Position numbers and translations under genes: made by a program. From positions 1,116,001 through 1,180,000 of the forward strand of contig JAPWJX010000003.1 of the NCBI GenBank assembly GCA_028283855.1: a stretch of DNA of 64,000 nucleotides, read 5' to 3'. The stretch comes from Verrucomicrobium sp. (GTDB lineage Bacteria; Verrucomicrobiota; Verrucomicrobiia; Methylacidiphilales; GAS474). The notes under the pieces were generated by a model, which was given only the letters and a program-made list of their open reading frames with translations, ran no database searches and had not been told where the DNA came from. Each line of letters opens with the position of its first letter. Within the stretch, counting starts at the first letter, position 1. Shown here one piece after another: positions 15,339-23,350 of this stretch.

Positions 15339-15644
15339 ATGAGCAAGTTCAGCATCGTCATCGCCGGGGAATCCCTGGCCGAAAGCATCGTCGACGACGC
15401 CGCCGCGGCGGCGGAAGACATCGCGGGCTATCTCCACTCTCTCGGCCACAAGATCGAGTTGGCCATCGTCGAGCACGGCGAGAAGAAGACCATCATCCCC
15501 GTGCCGAAGGCTGAAGCTCCCGCACCGGAACCGGAGGCGGCTCCCGCCGAGACGGACGCTCCCGCGCCCTCGACCGACGCCTCCACCGAAACGCCCGCTC
15601 CGGCGGACGCCAGCAGCGAAGCCTCTACCCAGGCGGCCTCCTAA
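15339..15644 (+). CDS. hypothetical early phage protein with Ala/Pro-rich tail
   Basis: 101 aa. An alpha/beta-like first half (MSKFSIVIAGESLAESIVDDAAAAAEDIAGYLHSLGHKIELAIVEHG) is followed by about 45 residues of low-complexity A/P/E/T/S sequence, probably disordered. Function unknown. It lies between the early regulators and the recombination genes. Confidence 0.6.
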   Translation: MSKFSIVIAGESLAESIVDDAAAAAEDIAGYLHSLGHKIELAIVEHGEKKTIIPVPKAEAPAPEPEAAPAETDAPAPSTDASTETPAPADASSEASTQAAS

Positions 15645-15690
15645 CGCAACCCGAGGGCGGGTCCGACCCCCGCTCTCAACCCATCACCCC

Positions 15691-15936
15691 ATGACTAAAG
15701 AAAATCTTCTCAAGGCAAATATCCTGGATCGGGAGATCCGCGCCATCGAGGGCTCCCTCCTTCACATCGACTCCGTTCGGAAACTGAAAAGGTCTATCGG
15801 CCTTAGCATCGGCACCGAATTTACCGGGGGCACCGTTGAGATTGATCCGGCTGACCTCGACTTCATCGCTTCCGCCCTCACCACCCTTCTCCAGCGCCGC
15901 CTCGACGAGAAGAAGGCGCAGTTCGCTGCGCTCTAA
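15691..15936 (+). CDS. hypothetical small early phage protein
   Basis: 81 aa, highly charged, mostly helical by appearance (REIRAIEGSLLHIDSVRKLKRSIG; DLDFIASALTTLLQRRLDEKKAQF). It immediately precedes the RecT gene, where phages often carry single-strand-binding or recombination helpers, but no such motif is visible. Confidence 0.6.
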   Translation: MTKENLLKANILDREIRAIEGSLLHIDSVRKLKRSIGLSIGTEFTGGTVEIDPADLDFIASALTTLLQRRLDEKKAQFAAL

Positions 15937-15960
15937 GTCCCACCCCTCGACCACCCCACC

Positions 15961-16944
15961 ATGTCCGAAAATTCCCTAATCCCCGCTTCCTCCAAGGCTC
16001 CGATCCTTTCCGGTGATCGCGGCCTCAAGCTTTCCAACCTCGACGAGATCTGGCGCTTCGCCACCGCCGTCTCGAAATCTGGCCTTGCCCCGAAGGGCAT
16101 CGACACGCCGGAGTCGATCACCGTAGCCCTGCAAATGGGTGCGGAGCTTGGCCTGCCGCCGATGGCGGCGCTTCAGAACATCGCCGTCATCAATGGTCGC
16201 CCCTCCGTTTGGGGAGACGCCCAGCTTGGCATCGTCCGCGCTACGGGCGAGTTGGAGGAGTTTGAGGAGTGGTTTGAGCAGGGCGGCGAACGCCTTGATC
16301 GGAACCCCTCCAAGTTCGACGAATCCACCGCCGCCGTCTGCCGGGTTCGGCGCAAGGGCTACGCCCAGGCGCAGATCACGGCCTTCTCGGTGGAGGACGC
16401 CAAGCGGGCGAATCTGTGGGGCAAGACAGGCCCCTGGAGCCAATACCCCGCCCGGATGCTTCGCTTCCGCGCCCGGTCCTTCGGCCTGCGCGATCAATTC
16501 GGAGATGCCCTGCGCGGCCTGCTGACCGCCGAGGAAGCTCGCGATATTGATCCGGTCGAGGCCGCTCGTCCGGTCTCCGGCACGGTGGTCGATACTGGCA
16601 AGCCCTCCTTCAAGGACTCCCTGGGAAAGAAGGCCGCCGAGCCGGTAGAGGCGTCGGTGGAAGCGGCGGTCGAGCGCATCGATCAGGCCGCTCCCGAACC
16701 CCAGGACAATCTCCGCTTCGAGGAGGAATCCGCCGCGCCTGAAACCCCGCTCCAGCGTCTCCTGGTCAAGGCCGCCGACTACGGCAAGGACGAGATCGAA
16801 GAGCAGCTTGGGGTGATTCAACTCGCCGGGAAGCGGTGGGCGCAATTCAATGACCGCCGCTTCAAGCGGTACGCCGACCTCTCGGCGGAACTCCAGGACA
16901 CCCTTGAAAAGGGCTTCGACGCTCTCATGGAGGGCGGGAAGTGA
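15961..16944 (+). CDS. recT: RecT-family single-strand annealing recombinase
   Basis: 327 aa. The block IWRFATAVSKSGLAPKGIDTPESITVALQMGAELGLPPMAALQNIAVINGRPSVWGDAQLG is the typical core of phage RecT proteins, and the later KTGPWSQYPARMLRFRARSFGLRDQFGDALRGL fits the same family. It would anneal complementary single strands in homologous recombination. The exonuclease partner follows with a 4-nt GTGA overlap. The C-terminal 120 residues are acidic and variable, ending in a helical segment. Confidence 0.85.
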   Translation: MSENSLIPASSKAPILSGDRGLKLSNLDEIWRFATAVSKSGLAPKGIDTPESITVALQMGAELGLPPMAALQNIAVINGRPSVWGDAQLGIVRATGELEEFEEWFEQGGERLDRNPSKFDESTAAVCRVRRKGYAQAQITAFSVEDAKRANLWGKTGPWSQYPARMLRFRARSFGLRDQFGDALRGLLTAEEARDIDPVEAARPVSGTVVDTGKPSFKDSLGKKAAEPVEASVEAAVERIDQAAPEPQDNLRFEEESAAPETPLQRLLVKAADYGKDEIEEQLGVIQLAGKRWAQFNDRRFKRYADLSAELQDTLEKGFDALMEGGK

Positions 16945-17819
16945 TCTCGCCCGGTATCTATCACGACATGCCGGAGGGTGAATACCACTCTGCCCCCGGC
17001 GTCAGCGCCACCATCCTCAAGGCTATGCGCCGCTCGCCCGCCCACATGCGGGTGAAGCTGGCCGACCGGGAGGACGAGGACACGCCCTTCGGCACCATCT
17101 TTCACCGTAGGATGCTCGAACCCGAGCGGTACAAGGCCGAGATCGTCATCATCCCGCCGGACGCTCCCAAGCGGCCCACGGAGGCCCAGCGGAACGCCGC
17201 CAAGCCTTCGCCCAAGACCCTGGAGCAAATCGCCTGGTGGGCCGACTTCGACGCGAAGACCGAGGGCAAGGAGATCATCTCCGCCACCGACGCCTCGAAC
17301 ATCGAGAAGATGGCTATGGCGGTCCTCGGCCACCGCATCGCCGGGGAAATCTTCCGGTCGGAATACCGCACCGAGGTTTCCCTCTTCATCGACGATCCGG
17401 TGACCGGCCTGCCGATCCGCTGCCGGGTCGACCTCCTTAGCGGTGTGGTCATGGTCGACATCAAGACGACCTACGACGCCTCCGACTGGCAGTTCGCCAA
17501 GATCATCGACCAGATGGGATACCACCTCCAGGCGGCCCACTACATGCGGATCGCCACCCTCCTCGGCCTGGCGCCGGAGCGGTTCATCTTCATCGCGGTC
17601 GAGGCGAAGCCGCCCTACGGCGTGAATACGTTCGAGATCGGCGCCGCCTCCCTGGCAAAGGGCGACGAGGAGTGCGCGAGGCTCTTGGCCCTCTACAAGG
17701 AGTGCGTCGAAAAGGACGCCTGGCCCGCCTACGAGCAATCCCTCCGCGCCATCAACATCCCTCGGTACGCCCTGACTCGTGAGCAGGACGCGGAGGTCAT
17801 CTACTCCCCGGAGGACTAG
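16941..17819 (+). CDS. RecE-like PD-(D/E)XK exonuclease
   Basis: 292 aa, GTG start coupled to recT. The N-terminus PGIYHDMPEGEYHSAPGVSATILKAMRRSPAHMR matches the phage nuclease group near RecE C-termini, with an S-x-T/S-x-L-K-x2-R-x-S-P-A-H. The catalytic site appears as CRVDLLSGVVMVDIKTT (D...D-x-K) followed by QMGYHLQAAHY. It would resect double-strand ends to produce single strands for RecT. Confidence 0.85.
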   Translation: MISPGIYHDMPEGEYHSAPGVSATILKAMRRSPAHMRVKLADREDEDTPFGTIFHRRMLEPERYKAEIVIIPPDAPKRPTEAQRNAAKPSPKTLEQIAWWADFDAKTEGKEIISATDASNIEKMAMAVLGHRIAGEIFRSEYRTEVSLFIDDPVTGLPIRCRVDLLSGVVMVDIKTTYDASDWQFAKIIDQMGYHLQAAHYMRIATLLGLAPERFIFIAVEAKPPYGVNTFEIGAASLAKGDEECARLLALYKECVEKDAWPAYEQSLRAINIPRYALTREQDAEVIYSPED

Positions 17820-17825
17820 ACGACG

Positions 17826-18191
17826 ATGAAGCCGGACGTCGACCAGCACCTCGCCGAGATGGCGAATCTCCAGTGGGTCTTCAAGACCGACTCGATTCGC
17901 ACCGCGTGCATCGCCATCTGTCGCGCTGCCCTGGCCGGATCGTTCTGGCCGGACGAGGTGCTGGTCGACCTGCCGCCCGACGACGTCAACTGCATCGGCA
18001 ACGCCTATAAGCTCCTGACCGATCACCTGGACGTGATCGCCAAGGCGCAGCCGTTCGAGTGCCGCCGGTCGAAGAGCAAGAGCGGCAACAGCCGCACGAT
18101 CTTCCTCTACAAGACCGTCAACCTGGACCGCGCCCGCCAGATCGCCCACCTCAACACGGTCGGCCAACTCGACCTGGGACTCGCGGCATGA
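17826..18191 (+). CDS. hypothetical phage protein
   Basis: 121 aa, helical and rich in Asp and Ala at the start, with a basic RRSKSKSGNSRTIFLYKTVNLDRAR segment. No family recognised. It sits 6 nt after the exonuclease and overlaps the next gene by 4 nt, so it belongs to the recombination operon. Confidence 0.6.
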   Translation: MKPDVDQHLAEMANLQWVFKTDSIRTACIAICRAALAGSFWPDEVLVDLPPDDVNCIGNAYKLLTDHLDVIAKAQPFECRRSKSKSGNSRTIFLYKTVNLDRARQIAHLNTVGQLDLGLAA

Positions 18192-18361
18192 AGGTCTGTG
18201 AGCACACCGCGCTGGCTGCCCGACTCCAGGTCGGCGAATCCATCACCGGCCTTCCCGAGGGGAAAGCGGCAGCCGTTCGCAACTACATCTACCGGAGGGG
18301 CGGCAAGGCGTCCCATATCCGGCAACCCGATTTCACCTACACCGTGACGCGGATCGCCTAG
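18188..18361 (+). CDS. hypothetical small phage protein
   Basis: 57 aa from an ATG that overlaps the previous TGA. Basic C-terminal half (VRNYIYRRGGKASHIRQPDFTYTVTRI) with a strand-like ending. Looks like a short regulatory or DNA-contacting protein, but nothing specific is recognisable. Confidence 0.55.
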   Translation: MKVCEHTALAARLQVGESITGLPEGKAAAVRNYIYRRGGKASHIRQPDFTYTVTRIA

Positions 18362-18389
18362 GCGGCCGCGACTTAACCAAACCCCCACT

Positions 18390-18776
18390 ATGAGTCTCAC
18401 ATTTATTGAACAGCAGACCCTCGAAGCCGTTACCTGCGCTAATTGCGGGATCATGTTCGCCTTCCCGCAGCGGATCATGACTGAGCGCAGGCGGGACCAT
18501 TCGTCCTTCTACTGCCCGTCAGGACACAGCCAACATTTCCCTGGAAAATCCGACGTAGAGCGGGCCAGAGAACGAGCGGAATACTCAGAAAAGCGCGCCA
18601 CGCAGCTCGCTTGCGAGAGCGCTTCGCTTAGGCATCAGCTTCACGGGACGAAGGGCGCCCTGGTGAAGGTCAAAAAGCGCATCAGCGCTGGCGTCTGCCC
18701 TTGCTGCAACCGCACCTTCTCGAACCTCGCCCGTCACATGGCGACCAAACACGCTAATAAGGAGGTGTCGCGGTGA
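18390..18776 (+). CDS. phage zinc-finger protein
   Basis: 128 aa. Two metal-binding sites are visible: an N-terminal CANC...C-x4-H site (CANCGIMF then YCPSGHSQHF) and a C-terminal CPCCNRTFSNLARHMATKH with the C2H2-like spacing C-x2-C-x9-H-x4-H. A charged coiled segment of about 40 residues joins them. I have seen this arrangement in many phage early regions; the function is not established. Confidence 0.7.
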   Translation: MSLTFIEQQTLEAVTCANCGIMFAFPQRIMTERRRDHSSFYCPSGHSQHFPGKSDVERARERAEYSEKRATQLACESASLRHQLHGTKGALVKVKKRISAGVCPCCNRTFSNLARHMATKHANKEVSR

Positions 18777-18838
18777 AGGTCTACATCTCCGGCCCGATCT
18801 TCGTCGGGTATCGGCTGTTGGAAATGGGGGGGGTGTGA
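18773..18838 (+). pseudogene. 21-codon remnant of a DUF4406-like gene
   Basis: The GTG overlapping the previous TGA begins MKVYISGPIF, the standard N-terminus of DUF4406 / nucleoside deoxyribosyltransferase-like proteins (usually 100 aa or more). After ten residues it switches to [11 protein letters not shown] and stops. The DNA coding GYRLL (GGGTATCGGCTGTTG, 18806-18820) recurs exactly at 23596-23610 in another gene, so this looks like an illegitimate junction that removed the rest of the gene. An eight-G run lies at its end. Confidence 0.5.
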
Positions 18839-19827
18839 GCCGTGCTTATTACAACGAGATCGAACCCTATGCCGCGAAGTGGCTCCGCAACCTCATCGCA
18901 GCAAGGCACATTGCCCCTGGCGATGTCGACGAACGAGACGTGCGCGACGTGCGGCCTGCCGATCTCGGCGGCTACACGCAGTGCCATTTCTTCGCTGGTA
19001 TCGGCGTCTGGTCGGCAGCGCTCCGAGGCTCGGGATGGCCGGACGATGTGCCTGTGTGGACAGCGTCGTGCCCTTGCCAGCCTTTCTCCTCGGCAGGCCG
19101 GGGGCTTGGATTTGATGACGAGCGGCACTTATGGCCGCACTTCTTCCACCTCGTCCGCGTCTGCCGCCCTGGCGTCCTCTTTGGTGAGCAGGTTGAAAAG
19201 GCGATTGGGTTCGGCTGGCTCGATCTTGTTCAAGATGACCTGGAAGGAGAAGGCTATGCCTTCGGGGCGGTTGGTTTCCCTGCTGCGAGCGTCGGTGCGC
19301 CACACATCCGAAGCCGAATTTACTGGATGGCCAACGCCAACTTGCCCTTCCCAAAACGATTCAGAGAAGTCTTCGGGGATGGGAAGGATCAGAAAGGGCT
19401 ACGGCCTGGATCTTCCAGCGGCGGCGTCCCTGACCTCGTGGCCGACTCCAAGAACGAGCGACGGAAACGGCTCGAAAATTCCGCCGAATCGTCTGGGGGG
19501 GGGGGCAGCGCTCAATACAGTGGCGAGTTGGGCAACCCCATCAGCTCGGGACTGGAAATCGGATCGGTCCAAAATGAACAGCAAAGGCCTCTACGGATCG
19601 AAGGGGCAGCCCTTATCGAGGCAAACCCTCTACGCGGATTCTGGGGAAACGCCGAATGGATCTGGTGCAGAGACGGCAAATACCGGCCTGTTGAACCCGG
19701 CACATTCCCGCTGGCTCATGGGGCTGCCTCCCGAGTGGGACGCCTGCGCGCCTATGGCAACGCCATCAACAAGGAGCAGGCGCAAGCGTTCATTAGAGCC
19801 TATCTCGACCTCGAAAGGGGCCGCTGA
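18835..19827 (+). CDS. C5-cytosine DNA methyltransferase (Dcm type), frame 1 of an overlapping pair
   Basis: 330 aa, GTG start. The C5-MTase motifs appear in order: motif [11 protein letters not shown], motif [15 protein letters not shown] with the catalytic Cys, motif VI-like [10 protein letters not shown] (ENV changed to EQVE), motif VIII-like [13 protein letters not shown], a target-recognition region of about 120 residues, and motif [26 protein letters not shown]. The segment [25 protein letters not shown] is typical of phage members. Likely role: modify phage DNA against restriction. The same DNA is open in a second frame with its own conserved features, and an 11-G run lies at codons 221-224. 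Confidence 0.85.
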   Translation: MSRAYYNEIEPYAAKWLRNLIAARHIAPGDVDERDVRDVRPADLGGYTQCHFFAGIGVWSAALRGSGWPDDVPVWTASCPCQPFSSAGRGLGFDDERHLWPHFFHLVRVCRPGVLFGEQVEKAIGFGWLDLVQDDLEGEGYAFGAVGFPAASVGAPHIRSRIYWMANANLPFPKRFREVFGDGKDQKGLRPGSSSGGVPDLVADSKNERRKRLENSAESSGGGGSAQYSGELGNPISSGLEIGSVQNEQQRPLRIEGAALIEANPLRGFWGNAEWIWCRDGKYRPVEPGTFPLAHGAASRVGRLRAYGNAINKEQAQAFIRAYLDLERGR

Positions 19828-19831
19828 ATGA
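18842..19831 (+). CDS. second protein overlapping the methyltransferase gene in the +1 frame
   Basis: 329 aa, GTG start 7 nt into the methyltransferase gene; the frame stays open to a TGA at 19829-19831 that overlaps the Dam start. It has repeated W-[PA]-T-P units ([33 protein letters not shown]), the block [39 protein letters not shown], and a C-terminus [21 protein letters not shown] remember these as conserved in phage proteins encoded at cytosine methyltransferase loci. Translation in vivo is not shown by sequence alone. Function unknown; inner Met codons could also serve as start. Confidence 0.6.
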   Translation: MLITTRSNPMPRSGSATSSQQGTLPLAMSTNETCATCGLPISAATRSAISSLVSASGRQRSEARDGRTMCLCGQRRALASLSPRQAGGLDLMTSGTYGRTSSTSSASAALASSLVSRLKRRLGSAGSILFKMTWKEKAMPSGRLVSLLRASVRHTSEAEFTGWPTPTCPSQNDSEKSSGMGRIRKGYGLDLPAAASLTSWPTPRTSDGNGSKIPPNRLGGGAALNTVASWATPSARDWKSDRSKMNSKGLYGSKGQPLSRQTLYADSGETPNGSGAETANTGLLNPAHSRWLMGLPPEWDACAPMATPSTRSRRKRSLEPISTSKGAAE

Positions 19832-20646
19832 AGCCCCGACCCCTTCTTCGCTACCACGGCGGCAAGTGGAGGCTGGCTCGCTGGATCATCAGCCATTTCC
19901 CGGATCACCGAATTTACGATGAGCCGTATGGAGGGGGCGCATCCGTACTCCTGCAAAAGCCGCGCTCCTATGCCGAGGTCTATAACGACCTCGACGGGGA
20001 GTTGATAAATCTCTTTCGCGTTGTCCGCGATGATGGGGATGAGCTGCGCCGCCTTCTTGAACTGACCCCATTCAGCCGGGACGAGTTCCAGGACAGCTAC
20101 GAGCCATCCAGCGATCCGATGGAGCAAGCGCGGCGAACGCTGGTCCGCAGTTTCATGGGTTTCGGCAGCAACAGCCACACCAAGGCCACCGGCTTCCGCT
20201 CCTGCTCCAACCGCTCGGGGACGACGCCCGCCCACGATTGGCGGAACTACCCCGAAGCCCTGGCCCATACCATCGAGCGGCTGCGCGGGGTCGTCATCGA
20301 AAACCGGGACGCGGTGGAGGTGATGCGGCAGCACGACTCGCCATTCACCCTTCACTATTGCGACCCGCCCTACGTGCCGGAGACGCGCGATGCGGGCGGC
20401 GATTACCGCCACGAGATGACGGTGGAAGATCACCGGGCCCTGGCGGCCGCCCTCCGGGAGTTGAAGGGGTGTGTCGTCATCAGCGGCTATCCCTCCGCGC
20501 TCTACGACGAGGAGCTTTTCCCGGATTGGCACCGCATCGAACGGTCGGCCCTGGCCGATGGCGCCGCCAAGAGGCGGGAGGTCCTTTGGTTTTCGCCGAG
20601 GGCCGCAGCCCGTCTGGACCTGCCTCAAGAACTCTCTTTCCAATGA
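19828..20646 (+). CDS. DNA adenine methyltransferase (Dam / D12 class)
   Basis: 272 aa. The N-terminus [20 protein letters not shown] is motif X (GGK), [15 protein letters not shown] is motif I, and [13 protein letters not shown] is motif IV (DPPY), the alpha-class N6-adenine order. It starts right after the cytosine methyltransferase stop (TGAATGA) and overlaps both the previous second-frame stop and the next start, so translation is coupled. Likely protects phage DNA or alters host regulation. Confidence 0.9.
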   Translation: MKPRPLLRYHGGKWRLARWIISHFPDHRIYDEPYGGGASVLLQKPRSYAEVYNDLDGELINLFRVVRDDGDELRRLLELTPFSRDEFQDSYEPSSDPMEQARRTLVRSFMGFGSNSHTKATGFRSCSNRSGTTPAHDWRNYPEALAHTIERLRGVVIENRDAVEVMRQHDSPFTLHYCDPPYVPETRDAGGDYRHEMTVEDHRALAAALRELKGCVVISGYPSALYDEELFPDWHRIERSALADGAAKRREVLWFSPRAAARLDLPQELSFQ

Positions 20647-21008
20647 ATCATGACGACCTCCTCAAAAAAGGCTTCCGGCCTGATGGCCGCGGCGGCTGGG
20701 CGAAAGCCCCTGCGCCTCTGGCTGCCCCGATACCTGACGCCAAGCCTCAACCGCATGCTGGGCCAGCCCTGGCCGCGCCTGCACAGGATGAAAAACGACG
20801 CGGTCCGCGCCTTGTCGTTCGCGTTACTCGACGCGCGCGCCGCCTCCTCGACGTCGACAACGGTTCAGGGGGCTGCAAGCCGCTCCTCGACGCCATCCGG
20901 TATCGCGGCCTCATCCGCGACGACAACCCCCACGAAATCGACTTCCAATTCCGACAGGAGCGTGTCGGCACGCGCAGCGAGGAAGGCACGTTGATCGAGA
21001 TTTTTTGA
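20643..21008 (+). CDS. RusA-like Holliday-junction/endodeoxyribonuclease-like protein
   Basis: 121 aa, starting [21 protein letters not shown]. The C-terminal part, DVDNGSGGCKPLLDAIRYRGLIRDDNPHEIDFQFRQERV, is the core of RusA-like proteins, where D-x-D-N...K-x-L-D-A-L-x2-x-G-x-I-x-D-D holds the metal-binding Asp residues. The first 60 residues are Pro/Ala-rich. Probably resolves branched DNA in recombination or packaging. Confidence 0.7.
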   Translation: MNHDDLLKKGFRPDGRGGWAKAPAPLAAPIPDAKPQPHAGPALAAPAQDEKRRGPRLVVRVTRRARRLLDVDNGSGGCKPLLDAIRYRGLIRDDNPHEIDFQFRQERVGTRSEEGTLIEIF

Positions 21009-21010
21009 CC

Positions 21011-21724
21011 ATGAAACCACCTGCATTTCAATTCTACGCCGCCGACTTTTTGGTCGGCACGGCGGACCTCACCTGCGAGCAGGTAGGGGCCTACATTCGA
21101 CTCCTCTGCCACCAGTGGGATCGCGGTTTTGTGCCGCTCGACATCAAAGTTGTGGCGCGAATTTGCGCCGCTCGTCCTTCGAGACTTGCGCCCGTCTTGA
21201 GCAAATTCGACCGCACGGAAGAGGGCTATAGGAACGCTCGCTTAGAATCTGAAAGAGTTAAGCAGAAAGAATTTAGGGAGAAGCAAGCGGTCCACGGTCG
21301 GCGCAGGTGGGGCAATGCCAAGCCTCAAGGGTTGGCAGAGGGTACCCTCCCTAAACCCTCATGCCAAACGGATGCTCTTCAGTCTTCGTCTTCGTCTACA
21401 GACTTCAGTCATAGAGAAAAAAAGGAGCGCGCGAGCGGTTGGCCTAAGGACGAGGGGGAGGTGAAAACGGGTGCGGCAACAGCCGGAATCCATCCCGAAT
21501 TTGCCCTTATGGCCTGGAACGAGGCAGAAGGACGAGGGGGATCGGATGGCTACGGCAACCCCATTTTGGCTTTTTGGCCCTACGTGAAGGGGCGGTGGGG
21601 AAGGGAGCAAAGTTCATGGAGGGAGCAAAACGCGCGGGGCGTGGCGGCCAGGGCCCAAAACGGGCCATTCGGGAAAGTTGTCAGACCCGCCACAACGAAG
21701 GAGGAGTATGATCGAGGCTTCTAA
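21011..21724 (+). CDS. DUF1376-domain replication-associated protein
   Basis: 237 aa. MKPPAFQFYAADFLVGTADLTCEQVGAYIRLLCHQWDRGFVPLD is the DUF1376 signature (P-x-F-Y-x-D-x-L-x-L-T-x-E-x-x-G-A-Y-x-x-L). Such proteins precede DnaC-like loaders in phage replication modules and act as primosome or origin proteins by context. The middle is Ser-rich and low complexity; the end (PILAFWPYVKGRWG) is conserved-looking. ATG preferred over an in-frame TTG six bases earlier. Confidence 0.75.
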   Translation: MKPPAFQFYAADFLVGTADLTCEQVGAYIRLLCHQWDRGFVPLDIKVVARICAARPSRLAPVLSKFDRTEEGYRNARLESERVKQKEFREKQAVHGRRRWGNAKPQGLAEGTLPKPSCQTDALQSSSSSTDFSHREKKERASGWPKDEGEVKTGAATAGIHPEFALMAWNEAEGRGGSDGYGNPILAFWPYVKGRWGREQSSWREQNARGVAARAQNGPFGKVVRPATTKEEYDRGF

Positions 21725-22463
21725 CCCCCAGCAGGACGCCCGGGCCTACCAGGAGGTCGTGAGGGGCACAACCCCCCAGCCCAGGAAGCCGATCTTCCCC
21801 CGGATGCAGGCGGTACTCGACCGTAACGGACTGACCGAGCTACCGCGCTACGACCTGACCAACCCGGTCGTTCAGGAGTTGGAGCGGGCCCGGCAGCAGG
21901 ACATGGTCGACGAGGCGCGGGCCGGAGATCGGCAGGCGAGGGAGGATCGGTTTGTGGAGCTGTGCCCCCCGGCGTTCCAGGAGACCGACCGCGCCCGCCT
22001 GCGGGCCGACCTGGTCGACAAGGTGCTGTCCTGGCAGATGGGCCCCACGGGCCTGGTGCTCTACGGCGATACCGGCGGCGGGAAAACCCGCACGCTCTGG
22101 CTGCTCCTGCGGAGGCTGGTGGTCGACGAGGCGATCCACGTTCGGGTTCTTTCGGCCTTCGACTTCAGCGCGGAGGCCAGCGACGCCTACCGCAACGGCA
22201 CCGAGAAAGCGTTCGTCAGCACGCTGGCGGGAAGCGTCGGCGTCCTGGTGATCGACGACCTGGGCAAGGCGAAGATCACCGCCCGAGTGGCCGAGGCGCT
22301 TTTCGAGATCGTCGACCGGCGCACCGCCGCGGGCCGACCGCTCATCGTCACGACGAACGATGTCGGCGAACGCCTCAAGGAACGCTTCGAGGACCAGAAC
22401 GCGGCCGAGCCTCTGCTCCGCCGACTCCGCGAGTTTTGTGCGGCCATCAATTTCCGCAGATGA
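21708..22463 (+). CDS. DnaC-like AAA+ helicase loader
   Basis: 251 aa. Walker A GDTGGGKTRT (near residue 127) in LVLYGDTGGGKT, Walker B VLVIDDLGKAK, and sensor 1 PLIVTTNDVGERLKERF are as in DnaC/IstB-type ATPases. GAAGGAGGAG just upstream of the ATG at 21708 is a strong ribosome-binding site; the gene overlaps the DUF1376 gene by 17 nt. Expected role: load the host replicative helicase at the phage origin. Confidence 0.85.
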   Translation: MIEASNPQQDARAYQEVVRGTTPQPRKPIFPRMQAVLDRNGLTELPRYDLTNPVVQELERARQQDMVDEARAGDRQAREDRFVELCPPAFQETDRARLRADLVDKVLSWQMGPTGLVLYGDTGGGKTRTLWLLLRRLVVDEAIHVRVLSAFDFSAEASDAYRNGTEKAFVSTLAGSVGVLVIDDLGKAKITARVAEALFEIVDRRTAAGRPLIVTTNDVGERLKERFEDQNAAEPLLRRLREFCAAINFRR

Positions 22464-22681
22464 AAACCAACCACAACCAAGAAAGTAACGACCACACCAT
22501 GATCTACGACGAAACCTTCAAAGACCCAGCGCCTCCCACGCGATGCATCTCTCGATTGGAGGAGGCTAGGGAATTAGCGCGAGATCCCTACGTGCAGCAA
22601 AAATTGCACGAGGCCCGCGTTGCTGGTGCGGAGGAACGGCTCAAGGCGGGCTACAACAACGAACAGGAGGATGAGGAATGA
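22460..22681 (+). CDS. hypothetical small acidic phage protein
   Basis: 73 aa, helical and charged (RLEEARELARDPYVQQKLHEARVAGAEERL), starting on the ATGA overlap with the loader stop. An in-frame ATG 13 codons later is an alternative start. First of a chain of very small coupled genes. Confidence 0.5.
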   Translation: MKTNHNQESNDHTMIYDETFKDPAPPTRCISRLEEARELARDPYVQQKLHEARVAGAEERLKAGYNNEQEDEE

Positions 22682-22851
22682 AGGCCTGTCGTCTAATCGG
22701 GGAAGCCATCCAGTTTATCGCCGAGTGCGCCTTCGCCTTTGCCGTTCTTCGCCGAATGAACACGGACCAAGGATTGACGGAAGGCGATCTAATTTCCTGG
22801 GGGATTGCCCTTATTTTATTTCGCCTTGGGTACATGGAGAAAAGCGAATGA
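22678..22851 (+). CDS. hypothetical small membrane protein
   Basis: 57 aa with two hydrophobic stretches, LIGEAIQFIAECAFAFAVL and LISWGIALILFRLGYM, around a polar loop. ATGA overlaps at both ends. Unknown function; possible membrane effector or holin-like accessory, not supported further. Confidence 0.5.
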   Translation: MKACRLIGEAIQFIAECAFAFAVLRRMNTDQGLTEGDLISWGIALILFRLGYMEKSE

Positions 22852-22988
22852 CTGCCATCGACATCGCCGAAGGGCTGGTGCTGGCGTTCGTCACCAAGTG
22901 CCTCCTGGAAATCATCGCGGCCACGCTCATCGTCGCGGCCATCATCCTGGGCATGCTCCTGTGGGAGATGGCGAAGGGAGGGAAATGA
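22848..22988 (+). CDS. hypothetical single-helix membrane protein
   Basis: 46 aa. Almost the whole protein is one long hydrophobic region (IAEGLVLAFVTKCLLEIIAATLIVAAIILGMLLWEM) with a basic end GGK. Coupled to both neighbours by ATGA overlaps. It forms a pair with the preceding membrane protein. Confidence 0.5.
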   Translation: MTAIDIAEGLVLAFVTKCLLEIIAATLIVAAIILGMLLWEMAKGGK

Positions 22989-23155
22989 ACGATACCCCCT
23001 ACGTTTCCAGGTGCTGCCGCGCCAAAATCCGCACGGAGAAGCGCCCCCACATCACGCCCGACACCTACGTGACATGGAGTGAATGCACGAGCTGCGACCG
23101 GGTATGCGACGTGACATTCCCGGAGCCGGAGCCGGAGCCGGAGAAGGATAAATGA
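22985..23155 (+). CDS. small zinc-ribbon-like protein (paralogue A)
   Basis: 56 aa. YVSRCCRAKIRTEKRP ... WSECTSCDRVC has two cysteine pairs suited to bind one metal ion. The next gene has the same pattern, so the two look like a tandem duplication that has diverged. The acidic tail PEPEPEPEKDK comes from a short GGAGCC repeat. Confidence 0.55.
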   Translation: MNDTPYVSRCCRAKIRTEKRPHITPDTYVTWSECTSCDRVCDVTFPEPEPEPEKDK

Positions 23156-23328
23156 GCGAAGTGACGATTACGCTGGTATCCAAATGCTGCGGCGCAGAAT
23201 TGCGATTGGAGGGCCAGCGGCCCGGATACAGCGCCTACAACGGCCAAACGCTGTGGCTCGCCTGCGTCAAATGCAACCAGCCCACAGATGGTGTTGATAA
23301 AAAAACCAACAAAAAATATCGGATATAA
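23152..23328 (+). CDS. small zinc-ribbon-like protein (paralogue B)
   Basis: 58 aa. ITLVSKCCGAELRLEGQRP ... WLACVKCNQPT aligns with the previous gene in the pattern VS-[KR]-CC-x-A-x-[IL]-R-x-E-x2-RP...W-x2-C-x2-C. The tail is Lys/Asn-rich where the DNA turns AT-rich. Function unknown. Confidence 0.55.
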   Translation: MSEVTITLVSKCCGAELRLEGQRPGYSAYNGQTLWLACVKCNQPTDGVDKKTNKKYRI

Positions 23329-23350
23329 AAACCAGAATCAGAAAAGAGAA

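Noticed and set aside
16818-18167. 449-codon minus-strand open frame
   Set aside because: Antisense to the RecE-like nuclease; no recognisable features.
20238-20642. Upstream extension of the RusA-like frame through the Dam gene
   Set aside because: That part is a shifted reading of the methylase; the family-like sequence starts at the ATG at 20643 with an ATGA overlap.
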